This document shows, in pieces, positions 1-6,114 of a stretch of DNA of 11,922 nucleotides. A program made the translations under genes and the position numbers. The notes beneath the pieces are model-generated. The model was not told where the DNA came from. It was given only the letters and a program-made list of their open reading frames with translations, and ran no database searches. Position 1 is the stretch's first letter. Each line of letters begins with the position of its first letter. Source of the DNA: Candidatus Nanoarchaeia archaeon (GTDB taxonomy: Archaea > Nanobdellota > Nanobdellia > Woesearchaeales > CG1-02-33-12); assembly GCA_028711925.1 (NCBI GenBank), contig JAQTRH010000028.1:1-11922 (forward strand), written 5' to 3'.

Positions 1-1500
1 ATGGGTTTTGTCATCTGAACCGATATATTCCAAGCCAAATTTTTGCGGCATCTGGAAATCAAGCTGTATTGTTCCGCACTGCCATGTTCTTCCCAAACAA
101 TCTTTAAGGTGGAAGTCTATCTTTGGTCCGTAAAATGCCCCGTCTCCCTCATTTATCTTGTACTTTATCTTTTTTGCATCAAGAGCATTTTTTAAGCCAG
201 CAGTTGCCTTTTCCCATGCCTCGTCAGAGCCCATTGAGTTATCAGGCTTTGTGCTTAGCTCTATGTTGTACTCAAATCCAAATAAATCATAGAACTTTTC
301 TGCAAGATTTATAACTCCAATTATTTCATCCTTTATCTGCTCTTCTGTCATGTAGATGTGGGCGTCATCCTGGGTAAAGCACCTTACTCTAAAAAGACCT
401 GCAAGTACTCCTGACATTTCATGTCTGTGGACTATCCCCATCTCTCCCATCTTTAATGGAAGGTCCCTGTATGATTTTATACCCTCTTTATAGATTATTA
501 TTCCTCCCGGGCAGTTCATCGGTTTTATTGCATAGTCATCATCATCTATTTTTGTGAAGTACATGTTTTCCTTATAATGATCCCAGTGTCCGCTCTGCTC
601 CCATAATTTACGGTTTAATATCATAGGAGTTATTATCTCTTTATACCCTGCCCTTGAATGCTCATCTCTCCAAAAGCTTTGAAGCTTTCTGAATATGAAA
701 GCACCCTTTGGATGAAAGAATGGAAATCCCGGTCCTTCATCATGCATGCTGAACAAGTCAAGCTCTTTTCCAAGTTTTCTGTGGTCCCTCTTTTCAGCTT
801 CTTCCAATAGTTTAAGGTAATCTTTCAGCTGTTTCTCTTCTGGAAATGCAACTCCGTAAATTCTTTGCAGTTGTTTGTTCTTTGCATCTCCCCTCCAGTA
901 AGCCCCTGCAAGTTTTGTTAATTTAAATGCCTTTAACTTTCCTGTGGATAAAACATGAGGGCCGCGGCAGAAATCTGCAAAATCACTCTGCCTGTATATT
1001 GTTATCTTTTCATCTTTTAATTCTTTTATTAATTCCTGTTTGTAAGTATTATCATTGAAGAGTTTTAGCGCCTCATCTTTTGATAACTCTTTTCTTTCTA
1101 TCTTTATATTTTGTTTAACTATTTTTTTCATTTCCTGCTCTATTTTTTCAAGGTCTTCCGGCGTAATCTTTTTCTTTAAGTCAATGTCATAGTAAAATCC
1201 GTCTTCTACAGCTGGGCCTATGGCAAACTTTACATCAGGATAAAGGTTTTTTATTGCCTGGGCCATTAAGTGTGATGCAGAATGCCTAAAAATCTCTTTT
1301 CCTTCCTTATCATTAAAGGTTATTATCTTTAAAGTTGAGTCTTTTTTTATTGGTATGTTTAAGTCAACTAACTTATTGTCCAGCTTTGCAGCTATTGCAT
1401 CCTGTGCAAGCCTTTTTCCTATTTTTTCAGCTATTTCAATTGGGGTTATGCCCTCTTTGTATTCTTGTGATGAATTATCTGGAAATTTTATTTTTATCAT
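1..1500 (-). CDS. thrS: Threonyl-tRNA synthetase, bacterial type (C-terminus cut by window edge)
   Basis: Charges tRNA-Thr with threonine in the cytoplasm. The visible 500 residues run from a TGS domain (about 1-61), through the N2 editing domain with H73, H77, C178 and H182 (the HxxxH...CxxxH Ser-tRNA-Thr editing site), into the class II catalytic core. Motif 2 is around R359 (HRHEMSG), and the first two zinc ligands are C330 (in MNCPGG) and H381 (in DDAHIY). Each is offset by four from the E. coli numbering, so the copy looks intact. The third zinc ligand, motif 3 and the anticodon-binding domain lie beyond the window. The ATG at 1500 has a clear Shine-Dalgarno GGAGG 5 nt upstream. The architecture is the bacterial one, not the euryarchaeal type with a D-aminoacyl-deacylase-like editing domain. 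Confidence 0.97.
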   Translation of the reverse strand, partial: MIKIKFPDNSSQEYKEGITPIEIAEKIGKRLAQDAIAAKLDNKLVDLNIPIKKDSTLKIITFNDKEGKEIFRHSASHLMAQAIKNLYPDVKFAIGPAVEDGFYYDIDLKKKITPEDLEKIEQEMKKIVKQNIKIERKELSKDEALKLFNDNTYKQELIKELKDEKITIYRQSDFADFCRGPHVLSTGKLKAFKLTKLAGAYWRGDAKNKQLQRIYGVAFPEEKQLKDYLKLLEEAEKRDHRKLGKELDLFSMHDEGPGFPFFHPKGAFIFRKLQSFWRDEHSRAGYKEIITPMILNRKLWEQSGHWDHYKENMYFTKIDDDDYAIKPMNCPGGIIIYKEGIKSYRDLPLKMGEMGIVHRHEMSGVLAGLFRVRCFTQDDAHIYMTEEQIKDEIIGVINLAEKFYDLFGFEYNIELSTKPDNSMGSDEAWEKATAGLKNALDAKKIKYKINEGDGAFYGPKIDFHLKDCLGRTWQCGTIQLDFQMPQKFGLEYIGSDDKTH

Positions 1501-1505
1501 TTTTT

Positions 1506-1553
1506 CCTCCGTAATTATGAATTTATTAATAAAACAATAAGATAGTATTTAAG
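1506..1553 (-). promoter_or_regulatory. thrS promoter and Shine-Dalgarno site
   Basis: On the minus strand a TATA-like CTTAAATAC (1553-1545) lies about 26 nt before a predicted transcript start near 1523. GGAGG (1510-1506) precedes the ATG at 1500, so the mRNA would carry a leader of about 23 nt. Predicted from sequence only. Confidence 0.55.
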
Positions 1554-1721
1554 TTTTTGCGTAGTTTTGGATAGTTTTGTTTAGGCCTCAGAGGCCTGTA
1601 GAAAGCAGAAATATATCTAAAAAGAACTCATTCATTAATTTATTTGACTTTAGTTGGTTCATATTAATATATTTCTTATTGTATTATTTAAAGGTTTCGA
1701 TGTTATCTTTTATATATTTTT
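1554..1721. other. Intergenic stretch upstream of thrS, no gene seen
   Basis: AT-rich sequence with short spurious frames only. Apart from the palindrome at 1583-1597 I see no motif, promoter or RNA that I can support. It is part of the gene-poor interval 1501-1926, whose remaining content is the truncated pilin copy at 1722-1865. Confidence 0.4.
1583..1597. repeat. 15-bp perfect palindrome between thrS and the pilin remnant
   Basis: AGGCCTC and GAGGCCT are exact inverted copies around one central A. The site lies about 30 bp upstream of the thrS TATA box. It could be an operator or a short cruciform. There is no T-run beside it, so it is not an obvious terminator. Confidence 0.4.
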
Positions 1722-1865
1722 CTAGCCGAAAAGAATTGAACCACTATGGGTGTTGGCCTCACTGATAATCCTAAATAAAAAATAAAGTCCAAATGTAAAT
1801 AAAACTATTGATATTATAAGAATCACAATAAAGTTTATTGAAAGCTCAAATCCTCTTTTGTTCAT
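1722..1865 (-). pseudogene. Truncated duplicate of the pilin-like gene N-terminus
   Basis: An ATG at 1865 opens a 47-codon frame starting MNKRGFELSINFIV and ending at TAG 1722-1724. Its first 30 residues match the full pilin-like protein at 2301-2813 almost exactly, including the KRG^F prepilin-peptidase site and the hydrophobic segment. After about residue 31 it diverges into an unrelated short tail (RIISEANTHSGSILFG). At DNA level 1803-1868 is identical over 66 bp to 2751-2816, and weaker similarity reaches about 1785-1900, taking in the TATA box. It is most likely a remnant of a partial duplication. It still has a promoter and start codon, so a 47-residue mini-pilin could be made. Confidence 0.65.
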
Positions 1866-1900
1866 GTTCTTTTTATTGTTTTCTAGATTATTTAAATCTT
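1785..1900 (-). repeat. Direct repeat copy 1 (pilin promoter plus N-terminus)
   Basis: About 116 bp similar to 2733-2848 in the same orientation, with a perfect 66-bp core at 1803-1868. It spans the TATA element, the start codon and the signal-peptide region of the pilin-like gene. Confidence 0.9.
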
Positions 1901-1926
1901 GTTATGGTTCAGAAAATTTTAAATAT

Positions 1927-2304
1927 ATGTTGTCGTCTTTAGTTATTATGCCAATGATAACCAAAGAACCAGAAGTGCCTCTACGTTTTTATTTGGGTCA
2001 TGTTCTTACAATGTTTGCAGGAATAGGTTTAATTTTCATATATACTAAATTTAGAGGTATAGCAGATTGGTACATAGGTTGGTTGGGTTTTCTTATTTTT
2101 TTATTTGGTTTAACCAATCTAATAAAATTTAAAAAAACAAAGAAGGAAAGTTTCTTTGATATAAAAAATCCTTATATCGGTGCTCTGGTTTTAATAGTGA
2201 TATGGTTAATATCTCGCCTTTTTATTAGACATTCACTTTGGTTTGGTTTCATTTTAATACTAATGTATTATTATGCCTACTTTAAAAAACCCAAGAATGA
2301 TTAA
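1927..2304 (+). CDS. Small multi-pass membrane protein, unknown function
   Basis: About 125 residues from the ATG at 1927. The frame is open further upstream (ATG at 1858), but that part lies inside the duplicated pilin promoter and N-terminal sequence, so a start there is unlikely. A later ATG at 1948 is possible. Three to four hydrophobic helices are visible: around LGHVLTMFAGIGLIFIY, then WYIGWLGFLIFLFGL, then two close ones in the last 45 residues. A short lysine-rich loop (KFKKTKKE) sits in the middle. No family was recognised. The TAA stop overlaps the stop of the convergent pilin-like gene by 2 nt. The TATA-like GATTATTTAAATC at 1887-1899 is about 30 nt upstream and is nearly symmetric, so it may serve both strands. 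Confidence 0.65.
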   Translation: MLSSLVIMPMITKEPEVPLRFYLGHVLTMFAGIGLIFIYTKFRGIADWYIGWLGFLIFLFGLTNLIKFKKTKKESFFDIKNPYIGALVLIVIWLISRLFIRHSLWFGFILILMYYYAYFKKPKND

Positions 2305-2813
2305 CCTGGAACTACAATCTGAAGCTTTTGTGTGTCTCCCCATTTTTCTCCAGATTCAGTATAAACCATCACATCAAGAACATATATTCCTTTAGGTGTT
2401 CCGCCTGGAACACCAACAACTATTGGTATTCTTTCCTGCTTATCTCTTTTTATTTCTTTTTCATCTTCACATAGCCAGTATACACCATTGCTAATTGCTA
2501 TCCTAGGCATATCTGTTTCACTGACATCAATTGTGAAATTCTGAGTTTCTAGGGTGTTTACAATTCCTAACATAAAACCACCAATTTTATTTGGTCTTAT
2601 TTTTATGCTTGCAGGATAAACACATACTCTCTTGTCTAATGTACATGAGATCTCCCACATATCTTCTTGAAATTGATACTCTAACATCTGACTCAACATA
2701 TCACCCTTGTTCATTACCCTGTCTAAAATATACAGTCCAAAGGTAAATACAACTATTGATATTATAAGAATCACAATAAAGTTTATTGAAAGCTCAAATC
2801 CTCTTTTGTTCAT
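2301..2813 (-). CDS. Pilin-like protein with archaeal class III signal peptide
   Basis: A 170-residue protein, probably secreted or assembled at the surface. The N-terminus MNKRGFELSINF is a class III (type IV prepilin) signal: positive charges, then G^F, the expected prepilin-peptidase cleavage point after G5, followed by a hydrophobic stretch to about residue 28. The usual glutamate at +5 is absent; a glutamate is at +2 instead. The rest reads as an extracellular beta-rich domain with cysteines C57, C64 and C115 and a C-terminal strand ending QKLQIVVPG. A TATA box near 2835-2847 on the minus strand is about 28 nt before the ATG, so the mRNA is probably leaderless. The class is clear; the substrate or filament partner is unknown. 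A truncated copy of its 5' end lies at 1722-1865. Confidence 0.8.
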   Translation of the reverse strand: MNKRGFELSINFIVILIISIVVFTFGLYILDRVMNKGDMLSQMLEYQFQEDMWEISCTLDKRVCVYPASIKIRPNKIGGFMLGIVNTLETQNFTIDVSETDMPRIAISNGVYWLCEDEKEIKRDKQERIPIVVGVPGGTPKGIYVLDVMVYTESGEKWGDTQKLQIVVPG

Positions 2814-2848
2814 GTTTTTTCATTAACCTTTAGATTATTTAAATTTTT
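2733..2848 (-). repeat. Direct repeat copy 2 (pilin promoter plus N-terminus)
   Basis: The partner of 1785-1900. The 66-bp block 2751-2816 is identical between the copies, and the flanks differ at scattered positions. The TATA-like ATTATTTAAAT is kept in both. Confidence 0.9.
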
Positions 2849-2920
2849 TTATATTGCTAAAAAATTTTGAAGTATTCTTAAAAAGTTGATTATTTCATAA
2901 TTTTATAAAATAACGCAACC

Positions 2921-2964
2921 TTTAAAAATAAGTTATGCAACTATAAATCGGAGGTGTGAAGTTG
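2921..2964 (+). promoter_or_regulatory. Promoter and strong SD of the M29-like peptidase; TTG start candidate
   Basis: TTTAAAAATA at 2921-2930 is a plausible TATA box. GGAGGTG at 2950-2956 matches the archaeal 16S 3' end over 7 bases, but it overlaps the first possible start, GTG 2956. The TTG at 2962, 5 nt downstream of the SD, is better placed and in the same frame. Confidence 0.5.
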
Positions 2965-4032
2965 GAAGGCGCTGACTGCATTGACTGGCTTAAAAAAAGA
3001 GGCTTGTTAGATATTTGCAAAGAAAATTCTTCAAAGCTAAAAACAGTTTTCAAAGACTGCCTTAACGCAAAAAACGAAAGCATATTGATAATAGGAGATA
3101 CAGGATACAACAGAAGGCACCTTTCTGCCGCATTATCAGGAACATATTACTTTGCAGCAAAAAAGCTTGGATTCAAGCCAAGGCTGTTCTTTCAGGTTCC
3201 AAAAATAAGGGGAGATATGGCAGACAAAAGCATTGTTGATGCAATAGATTTTCTTGGTGAAAAAAGCATAATCATATCATGTGTTTCAGACAGGATAGGC
3301 TCATTGAGAGGAAGAATTAAAGGTTACAGGCAGTACTGCGAGAAAAAAAAAATGAAATTTGTAACAACTCCTAGCTTAGGTTATGTTGAAACAAACCATT
3401 TAAACTGCCTTATAAATACGTTAAGCATAAACTATCCTGAAGTGCAAAAAACCCACAAAAAAGTAAAATCTATATTAGAAAGGGGAACAGAGCTTCACAT
3501 AAGAACAAACGCAGGCACTGACTTGCATATGAAAATAGATGAAAAAAATGTACATTCATCAGATGGAGACTATACAAAATATGGTACGGGTGGAAACCTT
3601 CCCGCAGGAGAAGTTTATTTTCCCCCGGTAAAAAAATCAGTTCAAGGAATTCTTGTTGTTGACGGCAGCTCCAGAACAAGAAACGGAACAGAACTTATAA
3701 AAAATCCTATAAAAATAAAGATAGAAAAAGGCGATGTTGTTGACATACAGGGAGGCAAAGAAGCACAGCTTTTAAGGGAAACACTTTCATGGGCAGAAAG
3801 AAATGCCCAATATCCATGGGGAATAAGAAAAGTGTGTGAGCTGGGCATTGGACTAAATCCAAAAGCAAAAATCATAGGCTCGACAATAATAGATGAGAAA
3901 TCCCTTAGGACTGCTCATGTGGCATTTGGCTCAAACAACTGGTTTGGCGGTTCAATATTTGCAATGACTCATCTTGACCAGGTTTTCAAAAATCCCAAGA
4001 TAACAGTTGACGGAAGAATTCTAAGCATTTAG
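2956..4032 (+). CDS. M29-like (aminopeptidase T, COG2309) metallopeptidase
   Basis: 358 residues from GTG 2956, or 356 from TTG 2962, which fits the SD spacing better. The C-terminal half carries the M29-type metal-ligand pattern: E219 in GNLPAGE, E295 in CELGIG, H321 in TAHVAFG, and H339/D341 in THLD. M29 enzymes are two-metal cytoplasmic aminopeptidases that remove N-terminal residues from peptides. The N-terminal half has short glycine-rich turns (GDTGYN) and is less conserved with textbook members, so this is a divergent archaeal branch and its true substrate is uncertain. The TAG stop abuts directly the stop of the convergent gene at 4033. It is a single-gene unit with its own promoter. 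Confidence 0.8.
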   Translation: MKLEGADCIDWLKKRGLLDICKENSSKLKTVFKDCLNAKNESILIIGDTGYNRRHLSAALSGTYYFAAKKLGFKPRLFFQVPKIRGDMADKSIVDAIDFLGEKSIIISCVSDRIGSLRGRIKGYRQYCEKKKMKFVTTPSLGYVETNHLNCLINTLSINYPEVQKTHKKVKSILERGTELHIRTNAGTDLHMKIDEKNVHSSDGDYTKYGTGGNLPAGEVYFPPVKKSVQGILVVDGSSRTRNGTELIKNPIKIKIEKGDVVDIQGGKEAQLLRETLSWAERNAQYPWGIRKVCELGIGLNPKAKIIGSTIIDEKSLRTAHVAFGSNNWFGGSIFAMTHLDQVFKNPKITVDGRILSI

Positions 4033-4794
4033 TTATGCTGCTTTTTTGTCTTTGCTTTCATATTTCTTTAGATTTTCTCTACTTGAAATATATATTCTGT
4101 AAAGATTTGGTATATCTCTTTCTTCTATTTTTTTAGGATCAAGATTAAAATTCTTGAGTTTTCCTAAAAGGTCTCCTTTCAAACCCTCATAATTTTTTCC
4201 TTCTACATCAGAGAACATGTAACTTCCAAGCCTTGCCTCTATGTTTTTCCCCATATTTGCATTTGTACTTCCTGTTCCTTCAGGAGTAAGCGTATACAAA
4301 TTTTGAAGGTCTTCAGATGTAAGGCCTGATTGAGTGATATGCATCTCATTAAGAGCAGTTTTTCCATAAACATTGCCCTGGTTTTTAATACCGAGAAAAT
4401 TAAGGTATGAACCTTTCATTGCCTTTATTCCTTCCTGAGAAACTTCTGCTTTTTCTTTATCACTAAGCTCACTTGCTTTTTTCTTTCTCTTTTTTAGTTC
4501 ACTAGTAACTCCATCATAAAGAGATAAACCATAATCAACTTTAAAATCTTCTATTTGCTTTCTTCTTTTATCAAGGTCTTCAATGCCGAGAACCTTTTCT
4601 TCTACTCCTCCTATGAGCATTATTCCGGCAAGCCATACAAGGAAAAACCCGAACAAAAAGCCTGATTCATTATCAAGAACCTTGGAATTAACTCCTATTA
4701 CAGCGCCTGTTATGCCCGAATTTGGCCCAAGAATAAACAAAACGCCCAATACAATAAGAACGAAACTTGCTATCAACACTCTTTTTAGCTTCAT
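4033..4794 (-). CDS. Membrane-anchored paralog of the adjacent soluble protein, unknown function
   Basis: 253 residues. Two hydrophobic helices (about 5-23 and 46-63) are separated by a short loop containing SGITGAVIG, a motif style I associate with exported proteins of DPANN archaea. A Lys/Glu-rich, probably helical part (75-122) and a C-terminal domain (about 128-245) follow. The C-terminal domain aligns with most of the protein at 4860-5408. The clearest block is LDPKKIEERDI...YISSRENLKKY (219-245), against IDPTKVEKKDI...YMSQRESLRNY in the neighbour. No known family was recognised. TATTTATATTTAAATA (4811-4826) is about 26 nt before the ATG, so the mRNA is predicted leaderless. A T-rich stretch separates it from the upstream paralog. 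Confidence 0.75.
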   Translation of the reverse strand: MKLKRVLIASFVLIVLGVLFILGPNSGITGAVIGVNSKVLDNESGFLFGFFLVWLAGIMLIGGVEEKVLGIEDLDKRRKQIEDFKVDYGLSLYDGVTSELKKRKKKASELSDKEKAEVSQEGIKAMKGSYLNFLGIKNQGNVYGKTALNEMHITQSGLTSEDLQNLYTLTPEGTGSTNANMGKNIEARLGSYMFSDVEGKNYEGLKGDLLGKLKNFNLDPKKIEERDIPNLYRIYISSRENLKKYESKDKKAA

Positions 4795-4810
4795 AAAGAA
4801 ATCAAATAAC

Positions 4811-4826
4811 TATTTATATTTAAATA
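4811..4826 (-). promoter_or_regulatory. TATA element of the membrane-anchored paralog
   Basis: AT-rich TATA region on the minus strand, centred about 26 nt from the ATG at 4794. This places the predicted transcript start at the start codon itself. No SD is visible. Confidence 0.5.
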
Positions 4827-4833
4827 TTCCTAA

Positions 4834-4859
4834 AAATTCAATAAAAAAATAAAAAATTA
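4834..4859 (-). terminator. T-rich terminator after the soluble paralog
   Basis: Directly after the stop of the gene at 4860-5408 the minus strand reads mostly T, with runs of 6 and 7, typical of archaeal intrinsic termination. This suggests the two paralogs are transcribed separately. Confidence 0.5.
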
Positions 4860-5408
4860 TTAAATGTAATTTCTTAGAGATTCCCTTTGAGACATATATC
4901 TCGCTACTAAGCTTCCTATGTCTTTTTTCTCGACCTTTGTTGGGTCAATTTCTAAGACACCTTTGAGCTCTCTCTTAACTTCTTCAAGTTGATTATCTGT
5001 AAAGAAATGATAAACTCCATTACGGAATGCATTCCCCCAGTACTTCTGTCCTATCTCCTGAAAGATTCCATATGTCGAGTTGATAGGGTCCTGTATGAGC
5101 TTTTCTATCTCATCCCCTCCTATTTCTCTCCTTAAATTATCTATCATTCCCTGCCCATATGAATTAGCTGTAATCCCGCCAAAATCAATAAATTTTTGGT
5201 TTATAGAGCTATTAAATTTCTTTAACAACTGTTTTTTTCTATCATCATCTAGTGAGCTCCATCCTGCATCTCCTACGTCATTCTTTAACTCTCCCATTAG
5301 GTTAATGTATGTATCACTCTCAAAATTATTAACAGCTTTCTGCTTTTCATAAAAACCTTTAATTTTTGTATAATTGTTTCTTGGTTGATTTGGTGTATTT
5401 CTTGGCAT
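4860..5408 (-). CDS. Soluble paralog of the adjacent membrane-anchored protein, unknown function
   Basis: 182 residues with no signal peptide or membrane helix, and hydrophilic with predicted helices. Residues about 70-181 align with 128-245 of the downstream gene. Matching stretches are FIDFGGI/YLNFLGI, NGVYHFFTD/GSYMFSDV and the C-terminal (I/L)DP-x-K-(V/I)-E-x-(K/R)-DI...Y-(M/I)-S-x-RE-x-L block. The N-terminus is a short Pro/Asn-rich tail. No family was recognised. The ATG at 5408 has SD GGAGGT (5420-5415) 6 nt away, and a strong promoter lies at 5465-5479. The paralogy plus one anchored and one free partner suggest a shared assembly or ligand, but that is inference. Confidence 0.75.
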   Translation of the reverse strand: MPRNTPNQPRNNYTKIKGFYEKQKAVNNFESDTYINLMGELKNDVGDAGWSSLDDDRKKQLLKKFNSSINQKFIDFGGITANSYGQGMIDNLRREIGGDEIEKLIQDPINSTYGIFQEIGQKYWGNAFRNGVYHFFTDNQLEEVKRELKGVLEIDPTKVEKKDIGSLVARYMSQRESLRNYI

Positions 5409-5464
5409 GTTTATACCTCCATCTTTTTATTTAATTTATACTGTAATATTAATAGTATTACTAA

Positions 5465-5479
5465 TATATAAATGTTTCG
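5465..5479 (-). promoter_or_regulatory. BRE/TATA promoter of the soluble paralog
   Basis: The minus strand carries TTTATATA (5472-5465) preceded by CGAAACA (5479-5473), a near-consensus archaeal TATA box with BRE. The predicted start near 5442 gives a leader of about 34 nt containing the GGAGGT SD at 5420-5415. Confidence 0.65.
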
Positions 5480-5543
5480 TTTTTTGTCACAAGTAAGTGG
5501 TTACAAATTAGTATACAGCACTTCTGTTTTGTTAAATCATTAA

Positions 5544-5551
5544 ATTTATAA
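5544..5551 (+). promoter_or_regulatory. TATA box of the DUF84 gene
   Basis: ATTTATAA is centred about 27 nt upstream of the ATG at 5575. The transcript start would coincide with the start codon, so the mRNA is predicted leaderless. Confidence 0.55.
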
Positions 5552-5574
5552 AAGTGATTTATTCTTATTTTTTT

Positions 5575-6114
5575 ATGAAAATCAACATCGGCTCAAAAAA
5601 CAAGATAAAGCTTGATGCTGTGAAAGATGCTTTAATGAAATATAAGCTTTTCTGTGATGCAGAACTTGTTTCAGTTGATGCAGACTCAGGAGTTGACAAC
5701 CAGCCGAAATCATTAAAAGAGACAATAAAAGGAGCGATGAAAAGGGCAGAAAACTCATTTGAAAACTGCGATTACAGCTTCGGCATAGAGAGTGGCCTAA
5801 TGGAAGTGCCATATACAAAATCAGGATATATGGATGTTACTGCATGCGCAATCTATGACGGAAAAAACTTTCACCTTGGATTGTCTTCAAGCTTTGAATA
5901 TCCTTTAAAGGTTACAGAGCTTGTCTTGTCGGAAAACATTGAGATAGACGAGGCAATGCACAAAACAAAACTTACAGAAAACAAAAGAATAGGGTATTCT
6001 GAAGGAGTTGTAGGTTTTCTTACCAAGGGAAGGGTGACAAGAAAAGACTACACAGAGCAGGCAGTTATGATGGCCTTAATCCACCTTGAAAATCCCGAAC
6101 TTTTCAGGAAATAA
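5575..6114 (+). CDS. yjjX: DUF84-family inosine/xanthosine triphosphatase (YjjX-like)
   Basis: Predicted house-cleaning NTP pyrophosphatase that hydrolyses non-canonical (d)ITP and XTP in the cytoplasm. 179 residues from the ATG at 5575. An in-frame ATG at 5554 lies just downstream of the TATA box, so it would be upstream of the transcript start. Family features are seen in order: the N-terminal GSKNKIKLDAV phosphate-binding segment, SGVDNQPKS, the GIESGL motif, and a late GYSEGVVGFLTKGRVTR segment typical of DUF84. Length fits the family (about 170-180). The last 11 bp overlap the 3' end of the convergent AMP phosphorylase gene. The family assignment is firm; exact substrate preference is not visible. 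Confidence 0.88.
   Translation: MKINIGSKNKIKLDAVKDALMKYKLFCDAELVSVDADSGVDNQPKSLKETIKGAMKRAENSFENCDYSFGIESGLMEVPYTKSGYMDVTACAIYDGKNFHLGLSSSFEYPLKVTELVLSENIEIDEAMHKTKLTENKRIGYSEGVVGFLTKGRVTRKDYTEQAVMMALIHLENPELFRK

Noticed and set aside
1355..1540. Open frame on the plus strand opposite thrS.
   Set aside because: It is a shadow of the strongly supported thrS coding frame, with no promoter or family match.
1577..1765. 62-codon plus-strand frame in the thrS-pilin gap.
   Set aside because: No SD, no TATA at suitable spacing, a composition typical of AT-rich non-coding DNA, and overlap with the duplicated pilin tail.
1722..1770. A tRNA-like 3' end on the minus strand (GTTCAATTC resembling a T-loop).
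   Set aside because: The T-stem halves do not pair beyond two or three positions and no matching 5' acceptor or anticodon arm exists upstream.
1901..2732. Interval between the two pilin repeats as an insertion sequence or integron-like cassette.
   Set aside because: No transposase or integrase, no terminal inverted repeats and no short target duplication; a simple partial duplication explains it better.
5554..5574. Seven-residue N-terminal extension of the DUF84 protein from an earlier ATG.
   Set aside because: It starts right after the TATA box, before the predicted transcript start, and is not part of the family N-terminus.
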